In this document: positions 50,454 through 60,190 of the stretch, one piece after another
Layout of the letters: each line of letters opens with the position of its first letter
Numbering within the stretch: the stretch's first letter is position 1
NCBI RefSeq assembly: GCF_008704655.1
Contig: NZ_CP023688.1
Coordinates: 3,224,001 to 3,288,000, forward strand
Source of the DNA: Streptomyces rimosus
Lineage (GTDB): Bacteria; Actinomycetota; Actinomycetes; Streptomycetales; Streptomycetaceae
Length of the DNA stretch: 64,000 nucleotides
Direction: 5' to 3'
Made by a program: the position numbers and the translations under genes
The notes under the pieces: generated by a model
Seen by the model: only the letters and a program-made list of their open reading frames with translations
Told to the model about the DNA's origin: nothing
The model's database searches: none

Positions 50454-50494
50454 ATGAAGAAGGCCCGGATCCTGAGGATCCGGGCCTTCTTCAT
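50454..50494 (-). terminator. Terminator of the first initiator tRNA gene
   Basis: A perfect 19-bp stem with a 3-base loop (50454-50472 with 50476-50494) starts 3 bases past the tRNA 3' end on the minus strand. Its AAGGCCCGGATCC core is shared with the hairpin after the second tRNA. Confidence 0.9.
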
Positions 50495-50497
50495 CAG

Positions 50498-50571
50498 TAG
50501 CGGGGACAGGATTTGAACCTGCGACCTCTGGGTTATGAGCCCAGCGAGCTACCGAGCTGCTCCACCCCGCG
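50498..50571 (-). tRNA. Initiator tRNA-Met (CAT), copy 1
   Basis: A 74-nt tRNA on the minus strand with anticodon CAT in the loop CTCATAA. Three G:C pairs end the anticodon stem (GGG with CCC) and the first acceptor position C1 is unpaired with T72, both marks of an initiator tRNA. The T loop GTTCAAATC is normal. The terminal CCA is not encoded. An identical copy lies at 52812. Confidence 0.95.
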
Positions 50572-50715
50572 CCGTTGTGTGACCAGTCTACGCACACCCC
50601 GTCGACCAGCGCAAATCACTGTCCGTTGTCCTGAGGCCGACGGCGCCCGTGCGGACCGGGTGGTGCCGGTGCGCCCGGCGTGCGCACCGGTACCACCCGC
50701 CCTGGGCGACCCGTC

Positions 50716-52581
50716 CTACGCGGTCAGCTCCTCCTGAAGCGCCTCGCGCAGCCGCGCCGCGCGCTCCGCCACCTCCGGCGGCCCCAGCTCGACCGCCCGC
50801 CGGCACCACTGGTGCCCCTCGGCGAGCGCGCCGCGCCGGGCGGCGAGCAGGGCCAGGCGCAGGGCGGCGCGCCCATGGCCGTCCTCGGCCGCGCGGGTCC
50901 ACCACAGCTTGGCCTCGGGCAGGCTGCCCTCGCGCGCCAGGAGCAGGCCGAGGTTGAAGGCGCCGTTGCGACTGCCCGCCTCGGCCGCCGCGCGGTACCA
51001 GCGCGCGGCCTCGACCACATCGCCCCGCGCCGCCGCGAACATGCCAACCCGGACCTGGGCGCGCCGGTGCCCCTGCCGGGCGGCGTGTTCGTACCACCGG
51101 GTGCACTCGTCGTTCTGCCGCCGCTCGACCGCCCCGCCGTCCCGGCGGTCCAGCAGGTCGGCGAGGCGGAACGCGGCCTCGGCGCTGCCGCCCTCCGCCG
51201 CGCAGCGCAGATTCCGCTCGGCGGCCTCCGTGTCGCCTTCGCGCAGTTGGACGATGGCGACCTGGAGGGCGGCCTCGGTGTGGCCGGCCGCCGCGGCGCG
51301 CTCGTACCACTCGTGCGCCATCCGCTCCGCGCCGCGCTCCGCGTACAGGATGCCGAGGTTGAAGGCGGCGTCCACGCTGCCCGCCTCGGCGGCCTTGGAG
51401 AACCACGGCTCGGCGCCCGCCGAGTCGCCGCGCTGGAGCAGCATGATGGCGAGCGCGTTGGCGGCCTCGCGGTGCCCGGCGTAGGCGGCGCGGCGGTACC
51501 ACTGCTCGCCGCGGCCGTCCCGGCCCTGCTCGGCGCAGAGCAGGCCGATGTTGTACGCGCCGTTCACATCGCCGGCGTCGAGCGCGGCGCGGTACCAGCG
51601 CTCGGCGGTCTGCGTCTCGCCGCGGTCGGCGTGCAGCGCGCCCAGCGCGTTGGCGGCGTTGCCGTCGCCGTCCTGGGCGGCGCGGCGCCACCACTCGGCG
51701 GCGCTCTCCTCGTCGCCCGCGTCGCGCAGCAGGAAGCCGAGCGCGCAGGCGGCCCGCGCCTCACCGCCCTTGGCTGCGGTCAGGTACCAGCGGCCGGCCT
51801 CCTGGGTGTCGCCGCGCTCCTCCAGGAGCGTGCCCAGGTGCAGGGCGGCGCGGCGGTGGCCGCGGGCCGCGGCCTGGCGGAACCACTGCTCGGCCTCGGC
51901 CTCCACGGCGGCGTCGCGCCCGCCCACGGTCTGCGCGCGGTCCTCCAGGAGGCGCGCGAGGCGGTACGCGGCCTCGCGGTGCCCGCGCTCGGCGGCGGTA
52001 CGGAACCAGCGCTCGGCGCCCACGTCGCCGCGGTGCTCCAGGAGGTCGGCGAGGGCGTACGCGCCCAGGCAGTGGCCCGACTCGGCGGACTGGCGCAGCC
52101 AGTACTCGGCGGCGGGCTCGTCGCCGCGCTCGCGGTAGTAGCGGCCCAGCGCGTGCGCCGCGGCGGCGGACCCGGCGACGGCGGCGATACGCCACCAGCC
52201 CGCCGCCTCGTCCGCGTAACCCCGCTGATGCAGCAGGACGCCCAGGTTGTTGGCGGCGGCGCGGTCGCCCGCGGCGGTGGCGGAGCGCAGGTACGGTTCG
52301 GCGCCGTCGAGGTCGCCGCGGCGCAGCAGCAGCGCGCCCAGCACGCTCATGGCTCCGGTGTCGCCGGCGTCGGCGGCCCGGCGGTGGTTCGCTTCGATCA
52401 CGGCTTCGGACGCCTCGGCCGGGGCATCGGCCTCGATGGCGTCCAGCGGCAGCTGGTCGTCACGCTGGTCCGGAAGCACGGTCTCCCGTCCCTCCGGCGT
52501 CTCGGATACGCGCCCGTCGTCGGGCGCGTGCACAAACCGGCCTGTCTCCAACAACCTTGCCTTGTCCCCCATGAGGGCCAT
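50716..52581 (-). CDS. Sel1/TPR repeat protein
   Basis: A 621-residue soluble protein made of about fifteen Sel1-like repeats after a 60-residue acidic lead. Each repeat has the pattern AAxxLGxLLxxRGDxxxAExWYRxAAxxG, predicted as paired helices forming a long superhelix for protein-protein contact. The partner is unknown; similar Streptomyces proteins are large scaffolds. The start is ATG 52581, with ATG 52572 equally possible. The gene lies between two initiator tRNA genes on the same strand. Confidence 0.88.
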   Translation of the reverse strand: MALMGDKARLLETGRFVHAPDDGRVSETPEGRETVLPDQRDDQLPLDAIEADAPAEASEAVIEANHRRAADAGDTGAMSVLGALLLRRGDLDGAEPYLRSATAAGDRAAANNLGVLLHQRGYADEAAGWWRIAAVAGSAAAAHALGRYYRERGDEPAAEYWLRQSAESGHCLGAYALADLLEHRGDVGAERWFRTAAERGHREAAYRLARLLEDRAQTVGGRDAAVEAEAEQWFRQAAARGHRRAALHLGTLLEERGDTQEAGRWYLTAAKGGEARAACALGFLLRDAGDEESAAEWWRRAAQDGDGNAANALGALHADRGETQTAERWYRAALDAGDVNGAYNIGLLCAEQGRDGRGEQWYRRAAYAGHREAANALAIMLLQRGDSAGAEPWFSKAAEAGSVDAAFNLGILYAERGAERMAHEWYERAAAAGHTEAALQVAIVQLREGDTEAAERNLRCAAEGGSAEAAFRLADLLDRRDGGAVERRQNDECTRWYEHAARQGHRRAQVRVGMFAAARGDVVEAARWYRAAAEAGSRNGAFNLGLLLAREGSLPEAKLWWTRAAEDGHGRAALRLALLAARRGALAEGHQWCRRAVELGPPEVAERAARLREALQEELTA

Positions 52582-52770
52582 CGTCGCACCACCCGCAACC
52601 CGCGTACACCTGGTATACCGCAGCCAGTGAGGTCACTACAGCGTTTTGTCGACTTCCCGACACAGAGACATGCCAAACTCCGTTCCCTCCAGTTCCGTTC
52701 ACACGTGAAGACGGCGCGCCTCGCCGGGCGTGTCGCCCGGGGTGTCGCCCGGGATGCCACCCCGCACATG

Positions 52771-52805
52771 ACGAAGGCCCGGATCCCAAGGATCCGGGCC
52801 TTCGT
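52771..52805 (-). terminator. Terminator of the second initiator tRNA gene
   Basis: A perfect 16-bp stem with a 3-base loop (52771-52786 with 52790-52805) lies 6 bases past the tRNA 3' end and contains the same AAGGCCCGGATCC core as the first copy. Confidence 0.9.
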
Positions 52806-52811
52806 TTCCAG

Positions 52812-52885
52812 TAGCGGGGACAGGATTTGAACCTGCGACCTCTGGGTTATGAGCCCAGCGAGCTACCGAGCTGCTCCACCCCGCG
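52812..52885 (-). tRNA. Initiator tRNA-Met (CAT), copy 2
   Basis: A 74-nt tRNA identical to copy 1 (50498-50571) with the same initiator marks (C1/T72 mismatch, three G:C pairs in the anticodon stem). The 11 bases before its 5' end also match copy 1, suggesting a duplicated promoter-proximal segment. Confidence 0.95.
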
Positions 52886-52953
52886 CCGTTGTGTGTCCAC
52901 GGTACCACGGCACGGAGGTGGTGCCCGGCCCACGCGGGGCCGGGCCGGCGCTG

Positions 52954-55860
52954 TCAGCCGCCGTTCTTGCCGGTGTTGCCCTTCTGCGCCTTCTTCTCCG
53001 CCTCGGCCGCCCGGTCCAGGGCCGCCTTCAGCTTCTTCTGCGCCTCGCCGTAGCCGCCCCAGTCGCCGTCCCTGCGGGCCTTCTCGCCGTCCTCGTACGC
53101 CTTCACGGCGTCGTCGAGGGCCTGCTGGACCGTCTGGTCGGCCGGCGGCTGCTGACCCGTGTCACCGCCGCCCGGCGGGTTCTGGTTGCCGGAGCCCGGC
53201 GGCTTCTTGCCGAAGACGACATCGAGCGCCTCGGCCAGGTTGTTGCCCAGCACGGGGTCGTTCTCGCCGTAACTGACCAGCACCTTCTTCAGCAGCGGGT
53301 AGTTGGTGCCCGCGCCGCGCAGATAGACCGGTTCGACGTACAGCAGGCCGCCGTTCATCGGGACCGTGAGCAGGTTGCCGTACTCGATCTCGGAGTCACC
53401 GAGTTTCTTCAGGATGTTCAGCTCATTGGCGATCTTCGGATCGGAGTTGAACTTCGACTGGACCTGCTGCGGTCCCGGCACCGGCGTCTGCGACGGCAGT
53501 TTCAGCACTCTGATCTTGCCGTAGTCGGCGCTGGTGGCATTGGCGTCGACCGCCATGAACGCGCCCAGGTTGTCCCGCTTGTTGGGCGTGAACGTCGTGG
53601 TCAGCGCGAACGTCTGGGCCTTCTGGTCGGGCATCTTCAGGCTCTGGTAGTACGGCGGCACCGAGTTGCCCGACTTGTTCGTCGGGTCGTTCGGGACCTG
53701 CCAGCGCTCGCTGCCCGTGTAGAAGGTGTTCGGGTCGGTGACGTGGTACGTCGTCAGCAGCTGGCGCTGCACCTTGAAGAGGTCCTGCGGGTAGCGCATG
53801 TGCTCCATCAGGGACTTGCTGATGGAACTCTTCTTCTCGACCGTCCCGGGGAAGGACTTCATCCAGGTCTTCAGGACCGGGTCCTTGGTGTCCCACTCGT
53901 AGAGCTTGACCGAGCCGTCGTAGGCGTCGACCGTCGCCTTGACCGAGTTGCGGATGTAGTTGACCTGGTTCTGCTGGGCGACGACCGCCCGCTGACCGTC
54001 GGTGAGCGAATCGGCGGTGGTGTCGCCGAGCGTGGTGCGCGAGGCGTACGGATAGCCGTTGCTCGTCGTGTAGGCGTCCACGATCCACTTGATCCGGCCG
54101 TCGATGACCGCCGGATAGGCGTCGCCGTCGATGGTCAGCCAGGGGGCGACCGCCTCCACGCGCTCCTTGGGCGTGCGGTTGTACAGGATCCGCGAGCCCT
54201 TGCCGATGGCGCCCGAGTAGAGGATCTGCGGCTCGCCGAACGCCACCGCGTAGGCGGCGCGGTTGACCGGATTGGCGAGGTTCACCCCGCTCTTGCCGGT
54301 GTAGCTGTAGCTCTTCTCGCCGCTCTTGTCGGAGGAGTAGTCCAGCTCCTTCTGCGGCCCGCCCACGATCGAGTACTGGGTGGTCTTCTCGCCGTAGTAG
54401 ACGCGCTGCTCGTACGGCCCGAACTGGCCCTTCGACGGCAGCTCGCTCTCGGTGTAGTCCGGCTCGCCGCCCTCGGCGAACGTGGTGCCCTTGGCGGCCA
54501 CCGCGCCGAACCCGTGGGTGTACTTGAAGTGGTCGTTGATCCAGTTCCGCTCGGAGACGCCGTTGAGGTTCAGCTCGCGCAGACCGATGACGGTGTCCTG
54601 GTCCTTGCCGTCCTTGTCCTTGTACCGGTCGACGTCGAGGGTGGACGGGAACTGGTAGTAGCTGCGGACCTGCTGGCGCTGCTGGAAGGACGGGGAGACC
54701 ACGTTCGGGTCGAGCAGCCGGACGCTGGCCGTGGTGTCGGCGGCGTCCCGCAGCTTCCGCCGCTCCGCGTCGTTCTGCGGCTTGTAGTTGCCGTCGTAGC
54801 CCTGCACGTCGACACCGTTGATGTCGTACGCGTCCCGGGTCGCCTTGATGTTCTGCTTGATGTACGGCGCTTCCTTGGCCTGCTCGTTCGGCTGGACCTG
54901 GAACTTCTGCACGATGGCCGGGTACAGGCCGCCGATGAGGACCGCGGAGAGCACCATCAGGCCGAAGCCGATGACCGGCAGCTGCCAGGTGCGGCGCCAC
55001 AGCGTCGCGAAGAAGAGCACCGCGCAGATCGCCGCGATGAAGAACAGGATCGTCTTCGCCGGGAGATAGGCGTTGGCGTCGACGTAGCGCAGGCCCGTCC
55101 AGCCGTCGGCGGACTTCAGGCCGCTGGACTTGACCGCCAGGCCGTACCGGTCGAGCCAGTACGCGATGGCCTTCAGGGAGACGAAGATGCCGAGCACCAC
55201 GGACAGGTGGCCGGTGGCGGCGGCCGTAGCGCGCGAGCCGGGGCTCGTCAGGCGCAGCCCGCCGTACAGGTAGTGGGTCAGCGCCGCGGCGATCAGGCAC
55301 AGCACCGCGCACGCGAAGCCGAAGCTGAGCAGGAAGCGGTACCAGGGCAGGTCGAAGGCGTAGAACGAGACGTCCTGGCCGAACTGCGGGTCCTTCTGGC
55401 CGAACGGCACGCCGTTCACCCACTGGAGCCACGTGCGCCACTGGCCGGAGGCGGAGGCGCCGGCGATCAGGCCCACCACGGCGGTGACCGCGATCAGCGC
55501 CCACTTCTTGTACGGCGCGATGCCCATCCGGTAGCGGTCCAGGCTCTGCTGCTCCATGGACATAGCGCTCAGCGGCGGCCGCAGGCGGTGCGCCAGCCAG
55601 ATGTTGACCCCGACCGCGGCGGCCATCAGCACACCGAAGGCGAAGAACAGTCCGATCTTCGTCCACAGGGTGGTGGTGAAGACCGAGGAGTAATCGACCG
55701 ACCGGTACCAGAGCCAGTCGGTCCAGAACCCGGAGAACATGACGAAGAGCATGGCCAGCACGGCCAGCACGCCCAGTGTCATGAACAGGGTCCGGACCCG
55801 CCGGGACGGTCGGCCGACTCTGATCCGTGGCCCTGTCGGGCCTCCGCCGCGGTCCGGCAT
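52954..55860 (-). CDS. UPF0182 family large membrane protein
   Basis: A 968-residue UPF0182 protein. Seven membrane helices lie in the first 340 residues (the first near [20 protein letters not shown]). They are followed by a roughly 550-residue extracytoplasmic region with [19 protein letters not shown] and [20 protein letters not shown], both characteristic, and a Pro/Gln/Lys-rich tail. The family is widespread in actinobacteria and of unknown function. ATG 55860 gives the conserved [11 protein letters not shown] start; a GTG at 55881 is an alternative. It is divergent from the PPA1309-family gene. Confidence 0.9.
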   Translation of the reverse strand: MPDRGGGPTGPRIRVGRPSRRVRTLFMTLGVLAVLAMLFVMFSGFWTDWLWYRSVDYSSVFTTTLWTKIGLFFAFGVLMAAAVGVNIWLAHRLRPPLSAMSMEQQSLDRYRMGIAPYKKWALIAVTAVVGLIAGASASGQWRTWLQWVNGVPFGQKDPQFGQDVSFYAFDLPWYRFLLSFGFACAVLCLIAAALTHYLYGGLRLTSPGSRATAAATGHLSVVLGIFVSLKAIAYWLDRYGLAVKSSGLKSADGWTGLRYVDANAYLPAKTILFFIAAICAVLFFATLWRRTWQLPVIGFGLMVLSAVLIGGLYPAIVQKFQVQPNEQAKEAPYIKQNIKATRDAYDINGVDVQGYDGNYKPQNDAERRKLRDAADTTASVRLLDPNVVSPSFQQRQQVRSYYQFPSTLDVDRYKDKDGKDQDTVIGLRELNLNGVSERNWINDHFKYTHGFGAVAAKGTTFAEGGEPDYTESELPSKGQFGPYEQRVYYGEKTTQYSIVGGPQKELDYSSDKSGEKSYSYTGKSGVNLANPVNRAAYAVAFGEPQILYSGAIGKGSRILYNRTPKERVEAVAPWLTIDGDAYPAVIDGRIKWIVDAYTTSNGYPYASRTTLGDTTADSLTDGQRAVVAQQNQVNYIRNSVKATVDAYDGSVKLYEWDTKDPVLKTWMKSFPGTVEKKSSISKSLMEHMRYPQDLFKVQRQLLTTYHVTDPNTFYTGSERWQVPNDPTNKSGNSVPPYYQSLKMPDQKAQTFALTTTFTPNKRDNLGAFMAVDANATSADYGKIRVLKLPSQTPVPGPQQVQSKFNSDPKIANELNILKKLGDSEIEYGNLLTVPMNGGLLYVEPVYLRGAGTNYPLLKKVLVSYGENDPVLGNNLAEALDVVFGKKPPGSGNQNPPGGGDTGQQPPADQTVQQALDDAVKAYEDGEKARRDGDWGGYGEAQKKLKAALDRAAEAEKKAQKGNTGKNGG

Positions 55861-55996
55861 CTGGAAAGCCAAGGTGCGCACCTCGAAGTTCGCTGTCGTG
55901 TTGAGCAGGCCCGGCGATAGTAGGACCCACTGTTGCAACTTACTAAGGCTTTACTCGGTTCCCGATTTCCGGGGTCCGCAGGGCACGATATTGGGC

Positions 55997-56551
55997 ATGG
56001 ACAACCTTCCCGTCGACGGCACCCCCCTCGCCGCCAGCCCGCTGACCCGTGCCGTACTCGAAATCGACGAGTACGCCGCCGGGCTCGGCTGGGACCAGCC
56101 CGCCCGCCTCTTCGCCCTCGTGGACACCGCCCGGCTCCGCGAACAGGAGCCCTCGCTCGCCGAACAGCTCGGCATCGACGCCACCACCACCGCCTCACTG
56201 ACCCCCGTCGAGCAGGACGAGGTCCCGGCCGACGTGCCGCTGGACGAGTTCCTGGCCACCATCGGCTGGCCGGAGGCGGTGGCCGGCTGCGCGATGACGG
56301 TGGAGCGGCTGATGCTGCCGCCGACCGCCGAGGACTCCGTGCCGGAGGGCATGGACGAGGCCCAGCTCGCGAAGTGGGTCGCCGAGCACCCGGACCGCCA
56401 GGAGGTGCGGATGACGGTGGCCGTGCTGCGCGACGGCGAGCGCGAGTCGGCGCTGCGGCTGCGCGAGAAGGACGCCACCTCCGAGGTGCTGACCGGCTCG
56501 CAGCTGGTGCCGGGCCTGGCGGACGCGCTGGCCGCGACCTTCGAGGGCTGA
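55997..56551 (+). CDS. PPA1309 family protein
   Basis: A 184-residue cytoplasmic acidic protein of the PPA1309 family, an actinobacterial family of unknown function that often sits next to UPF0182 and YlbL-type protease genes, as here. Conserved parts include LDEFLATIGWPEAVAGCAM and HPDRQEVRMTVAVLRDGERE. No catalytic motif is apparent. ATG 55997 is used; the much longer open frame upstream runs antisense through the UPF0182 gene. Confidence 0.85.
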   Translation: MDNLPVDGTPLAASPLTRAVLEIDEYAAGLGWDQPARLFALVDTARLREQEPSLAEQLGIDATTTASLTPVEQDEVPADVPLDEFLATIGWPEAVAGCAMTVERLMLPPTAEDSVPEGMDEAQLAKWVAEHPDRQEVRMTVAVLRDGERESALRLREKDATSEVLTGSQLVPGLADALAATFEG

Positions 56552-56612
56552 CACGGGGCCGACCGGGGCCGGGCCCCGTGCCCGGCCCCCGGCCGTGCCG
56601 TGACCGGCCCGG

Positions 56613-57704
56613 CTACGGGTTCGCGGGGCAGCTCGGCAGGCTCGCCGTGTCGCCCTTGCGGATCTTCTCCAGGGACGTCAGCGCGTCGCGGATGGTGTCC
56701 ACCTTGACCAGGCGGAGGCCGTCCGGGTGGTCGTCGACCACGGCCGGGCAGTTGTCCTTGGGGGTGAGGAAGTACTCCGCCCCCTTGTTGCGCGCGCCGA
56801 CGACCTTCATCGCGATGCCGCCGATCGGGCCGACCTTGCCGTCGGCGTCGATCGTGCCCGTACCGGCCACGAACTTCCCGCCGGTCAGGTCCTCGGGCGT
56901 GAGCTTGTCGATGATCCCGAGGGCGAACATCAGCCCGGCGCTGGGCCCGCTGACGTCGGCCAGCTTGATGTCCACGTTGAACGGGAACGTGTAGTCGATG
57001 CCGGCCTGGATCCCGACTATGGACCGGCCGTCCTTCGACTTCGCGGTCGTGACGGCGATGTCCTTGGTGGGCCCCTCGGGCTTCTTGCCCTTCTTCTGGG
57101 CCGCGGCCGCCTCCTTGGCCGGGATGACCGTGAAGACCGCCCGCTCGCCGGGCTTGTGCTTGGTCACCAGCTTGGCGACGTCCGTGTTGGCCTTGATCGC
57201 CGTACCGTCCACGGCCTTGATCACGTCGCCGGCGTGCAGCTTGCCGTCCGCGGGGGCGTCCTTGACGACGGACGCCACGACCGTCTGGGAACCGACCGGG
57301 ATGTCCAGCTGCCGGAACGCCGCGACCTTGGCGCTCTCCAGGGACTGGGTGAACTCCTCGGCGTTCTGCTGGTCGGACTGCTCGGCCGTCTGACCCTCCG
57401 GGTAGAGGATCTTGTGGGGCACCACGATGCTGTCGTGCTTGAGCCAGCCGTAGACCGCTTCGAGGAGGTTCATGCGGTACTCGGCGCCGGTGACACGGAC
57501 CGTGACCATGTTCAGGTTGCCGGACGTGGGATACGTCTTGTGGCCGGAGATCTGCAGCACCGGCTCGCCCTTGTCCTCACCCAGCGTGTTGGTCGTGGGC
57601 CCCGGATACATCTCCGAATACGGGACGGGAATCACCAACCCGGCGCAGATCAGCGCAATCAGCATCACGAGGGAGGCGAGCAGCGTCGCGGTGCGGCGTG
57701 GCAT
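56613..57704 (-). CDS. YlbL-type membrane-anchored PDZ/Lon-like protease
   Basis: A 363-residue protein with a single N-terminal membrane anchor (residues about 7-27), an extracytoplasmic PDZ domain (about 135-235; DGKLHAGDVIKAVDGTAIKA) and a C-terminal Lon (S16) protease domain. The Ser of the Ser-Lys dyad is in DVSGPSAGLMFAL and the Lys in GGIAMKVVGARNKGA. These YlbL-like proteases act at the cell surface without an ATPase domain. TACTGT lies 6 bases before the ATG, suggesting a leaderless transcript. It is convergent with the PPA1309 gene. Confidence 0.9.
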   Translation of the reverse strand: MPRRTATLLASLVMLIALICAGLVIPVPYSEMYPGPTTNTLGEDKGEPVLQISGHKTYPTSGNLNMVTVRVTGAEYRMNLLEAVYGWLKHDSIVVPHKILYPEGQTAEQSDQQNAEEFTQSLESAKVAAFRQLDIPVGSQTVVASVVKDAPADGKLHAGDVIKAVDGTAIKANTDVAKLVTKHKPGERAVFTVIPAKEAAAAQKKGKKPEGPTKDIAVTTAKSKDGRSIVGIQAGIDYTFPFNVDIKLADVSGPSAGLMFALGIIDKLTPEDLTGGKFVAGTGTIDADGKVGPIGGIAMKVVGARNKGAEYFLTPKDNCPAVVDDHPDGLRLVKVDTIRDALTSLEKIRKGDTASLPSCPANP

Positions 57705-57856
57705 GGAACGACAGTACGGGACGCCTCTGACACCCGGTCTCCGGGGCCGTCCGTCCGGGGGCCCGCCGGGCCGTGCGGGGGCGGCGGGGAACCGGAGCCA
57801 CGGCGGCCGCTTGCGACTGCGTACGCCCGCCACGGCCCCGGCTCATTCCGTCATGC

Positions 57857-58036
57857 TCATGCCGCGTCGGAACCGGAATGCGCCTTCTCGGGCTTTTCCA
57901 TCGCTGCCCGGAAGCGCGCGTACCCCGCCAGTTCCGCGACATCCCCGGTCCTGCGGTTGCGTGATGCCCAACTGCTCCACACGACGGCGGCGATGGCGGC
58001 GAGAACCGGAATCAGCAACCAGAGGAGCGCTCCCAT
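57857..58036 (-). CDS. 59-residue small membrane protein
   Basis: A short frame that starts at ATG 58036 with GGGAGG 6 bases upstream. Residues 2-23 (MGALLWLLIPVLAAIAAVVW start) form one hydrophobic helix, followed by a charged cytoplasmic-type tail (SRNRRTGDVAELAGYARF, then EKPEKAHSGSD). The codon third positions are strongly GC-biased. I do not recognise a family. It lies upstream of the YlbL-type protease on the same strand and might be a small partner or regulator of a membrane complex. Confidence 0.65.
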   Translation of the reverse strand: MGALLWLLIPVLAAIAAVVWSSWASRNRRTGDVAELAGYARFRAAMEKPEKAHSGSDAA

Positions 58037-58197
58037 AGCGGCCTCCCGACCCCTTGTAACAACCGCAACGACGAATAAGCAGATTAACCATCTGCCAGGT
58101 CAACGCTTACGCCAGGGGCCGGGTTACGCAACTGGAGCGCACGTAAAGGCTTTACCGGAAACCGCCCGGAACGGGCGCCACCGCCGGAAACCGGCCG

Positions 58198-58659
58198 TCA
58201 ACAGGCACCGACCCATTCCTCGGTGCCGTCCGAAAAGCGCTGGTGCTTCCAGATCGGCACCTCGTGCTTGAGGTCGTCGATCAGCCGCCGGCAGGCCGCG
58301 AACGCCTCCGCGCGGTGCGGGCAGGAGACGGCGACGACCACGGCCAGGTCACCGACGACCAAGTCGCCCACCCGGTGCACCGCGGCCAGGGCGCGTACGG
58401 GGAAGTCGGCGGCCACCTTCTCGGCGACGCGGCGCAGTTCGGCCTCGGCGCTCGGGTGCGCCGAGTACCCGAGGGTGTCCACGTCCGCGCCGCTGTCGTG
58501 GTTGCGGACCGTGCCGACGAACAGGGCCGTCCCGCCGGCCGCCGGGTCGCCGACGGCCGCGAAGACCTCGTCCAGGGAGAGCGGGGTGTCACGGACGGCG
58601 AGCAGGCGGATCGGGTCCGCCGCGCTCAGCTCACCGGGGTGGTCATACATGCCTGGCAT
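58198..58659 (-). CDS. moaE: Molybdopterin synthase catalytic subunit MoaE
   Basis: A 153-residue MoaE protein that inserts sulfur into precursor Z to make molybdopterin. ALFVGTVRNHDSGADV, AVHRVGDLVVGDLAVVVAVS, CPHRAEAFAACRRLID and PIWKHQRFSDGTEEWVGAC (with the catalytic Lys) are all conserved. No MoaD or other cofactor gene is nearby. The first Met (58659) or the fourth (58650) may be the start; the conserved core begins about residue 20. Confidence 0.93.
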   Translation of the reverse strand: MPGMYDHPGELSAADPIRLLAVRDTPLSLDEVFAAVGDPAAGGTALFVGTVRNHDSGADVDTLGYSAHPSAEAELRRVAEKVAADFPVRALAAVHRVGDLVVGDLAVVVAVSCPHRAEAFAACRRLIDDLKHEVPIWKHQRFSDGTEEWVGAC

Positions 58660-58846
58660 ACCCCCATCGTGCCGTACCGGGAGGCGCCGCGTGGCATGGC
58701 CGTTCCGCCGGTCCTGCGGAAGGCCGTCTGGAGGCTTCTACAGGCGGGCGGCCGGAGGCGGCCGTCAGACCGCACGAAGGCCGCCCGCGGCCGTACGAAG
58801 GCACCTCGCGGCCGGCTACGGAGGCACCCCGGCCGCGACCGGCACC

Positions 58847-59998
58847 TCAGATGCGGCGGCGGGCCTTGCGGGCGCGGCGGACCAGGGCGGCGGTGCCCAG
58901 GAGAGCGACGGTCGCGCCCGCCGCACCGGCCGCTGTGGCGTCCTTGCGGCCCAGCCGGCGGCCCGCGACGGTGTGCCGGCCCGCGACCTCCTCCAGCAGC
59001 TCGGCCAGCACCTCCTCGTTCGTCCACCGGGGGCGCCAGCCCGCCTCGTGCAGCCGGCTGCCGCTGACGACCCACGGGTGCATCGTGTACGCCAGGTCAC
59101 CGGCGGGCGACGGTGTGAGGCCGATGCGGTGCAGCCGGGCGGCGGCGCCGAGCGCCACGGAGGACGGCAGCTCCATGCGCCGGATCCCGGACAGCTCCTC
59201 GACCTCCTCCTGCTCCAGCCAGCCGTCGCAGCCCACCGCCAGCTCGCCCTCGACCTTCTCCAGCGCGGCGTACATCAGGGCGCTGACCAGGTCCTCCACA
59301 TGGCAGAACTGCCACGCGGGGCGGGACCCCGCGACGACCAGCAGGCGCGGCGACTCGAAGTAGCGGGTCAGCGCGGTGTCCGTACCGCCCACCAGGACGG
59401 TGGGGCGCAGGACGGTGACGTTCAGGCCGGGGTGCGCGCGGGGCGCGCGGTGCGCCAGGCGCTCGATCTCCAGGAGGTCGCCCACCCCGGTGGCGTCGGC
59501 GGTGGCCCGCAGCTCGGCGTCCTCGGCCAGCGGCACATCGTTGTCCGGGAGCGCGCCGTAGACCATGGCGGAGGTGCACAGCACGACGCGGTGCACGCCG
59601 GCGGCCGCGGCGGCCGTGAGGACCGTCTGCGTGCCGCGGACGTTGTACGCCGTACGGGCCGCGGCGTCGGTCTCCAGGTCGAGGTCGACGGCCAGGTGCA
59701 CGACGACGTCCGCGCCGCGCAGCTTGTCGGCGATGGCCGGGTCCCGGACGTCCAGGACGTGCCAGTGCGCCTCGGCGGCCTCGCCGCGCCGCTCGTCGAT
59801 GGCCACCACCCGCTTGACCTCGTCGGACTCGGTCAGCGCCTGGGTCAGCAGGGCACCCACGCCGGAGGCGGCGCCGGTGACCGCGACGACGGGTCGGCGC
59901 AGCGGCCTGGCAGGCGCATCGCCCGCCTGTTCGGCTGCGCTCTCGGTCTCGGCAGCGGCGTTTCGCGCTGCGCGAACGGTTGGATCTGGGGAACTCAC
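58847..59998 (-). CDS. NAD-dependent epimerase/dehydratase family protein
   Basis: A 383-residue extended SDR. The Rossmann motif is VVAVTGAASGVGALL (GxxGxxG, residues about 37-51), then DVVVHLAVDLD, YNVRGTQTVLTAAAAAGV and VVLCTSAMVYG. The usual YxxxK tyrosine is not evident (LLEIERLAHRAPRAHPG in its place), so the protein may be an atypical, perhaps binding-only, member. The last 50 residues end in a Gly/Ala hydrophobic stretch (AAGAAGATVALLGTAALV) and RRARKARRRI, suggesting a membrane or envelope tail. The GTG start has GGAG 7 bases upstream. Confidence 0.8.
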   Translation of the reverse strand: MSSPDPTVRAARNAAAETESAAEQAGDAPARPLRRPVVAVTGAASGVGALLTQALTESDEVKRVVAIDERRGEAAEAHWHVLDVRDPAIADKLRGADVVVHLAVDLDLETDAAARTAYNVRGTQTVLTAAAAAGVHRVVLCTSAMVYGALPDNDVPLAEDAELRATADATGVGDLLEIERLAHRAPRAHPGLNVTVLRPTVLVGGTDTALTRYFESPRLLVVAGSRPAWQFCHVEDLVSALMYAALEKVEGELAVGCDGWLEQEEVEELSGIRRMELPSSVALGAAARLHRIGLTPSPAGDLAYTMHPWVVSGSRLHEAGWRPRWTNEEVLAELLEEVAGRHTVAGRRLGRKDATAAGAAGATVALLGTAALVRRARKARRRI

Positions 59999-60190
59999 CG
60001 GGCGTCTCCAGCGGTTGTCTTCAGTACGTGGGCGTGCTGACGCGTACGTACCAGGTGGCGTCCATCCTGCCGCAGGCACCGGGGCGGCGAAGCACCGAGC
60101 CCCGATGCGGGCGGGGTGTCTAGGCTGGAAGAGAATGTCGGGCAGCCGCCGCCGGCCCGGGGCCGGCGGCCCTACGAGCCGAGGAAACCC

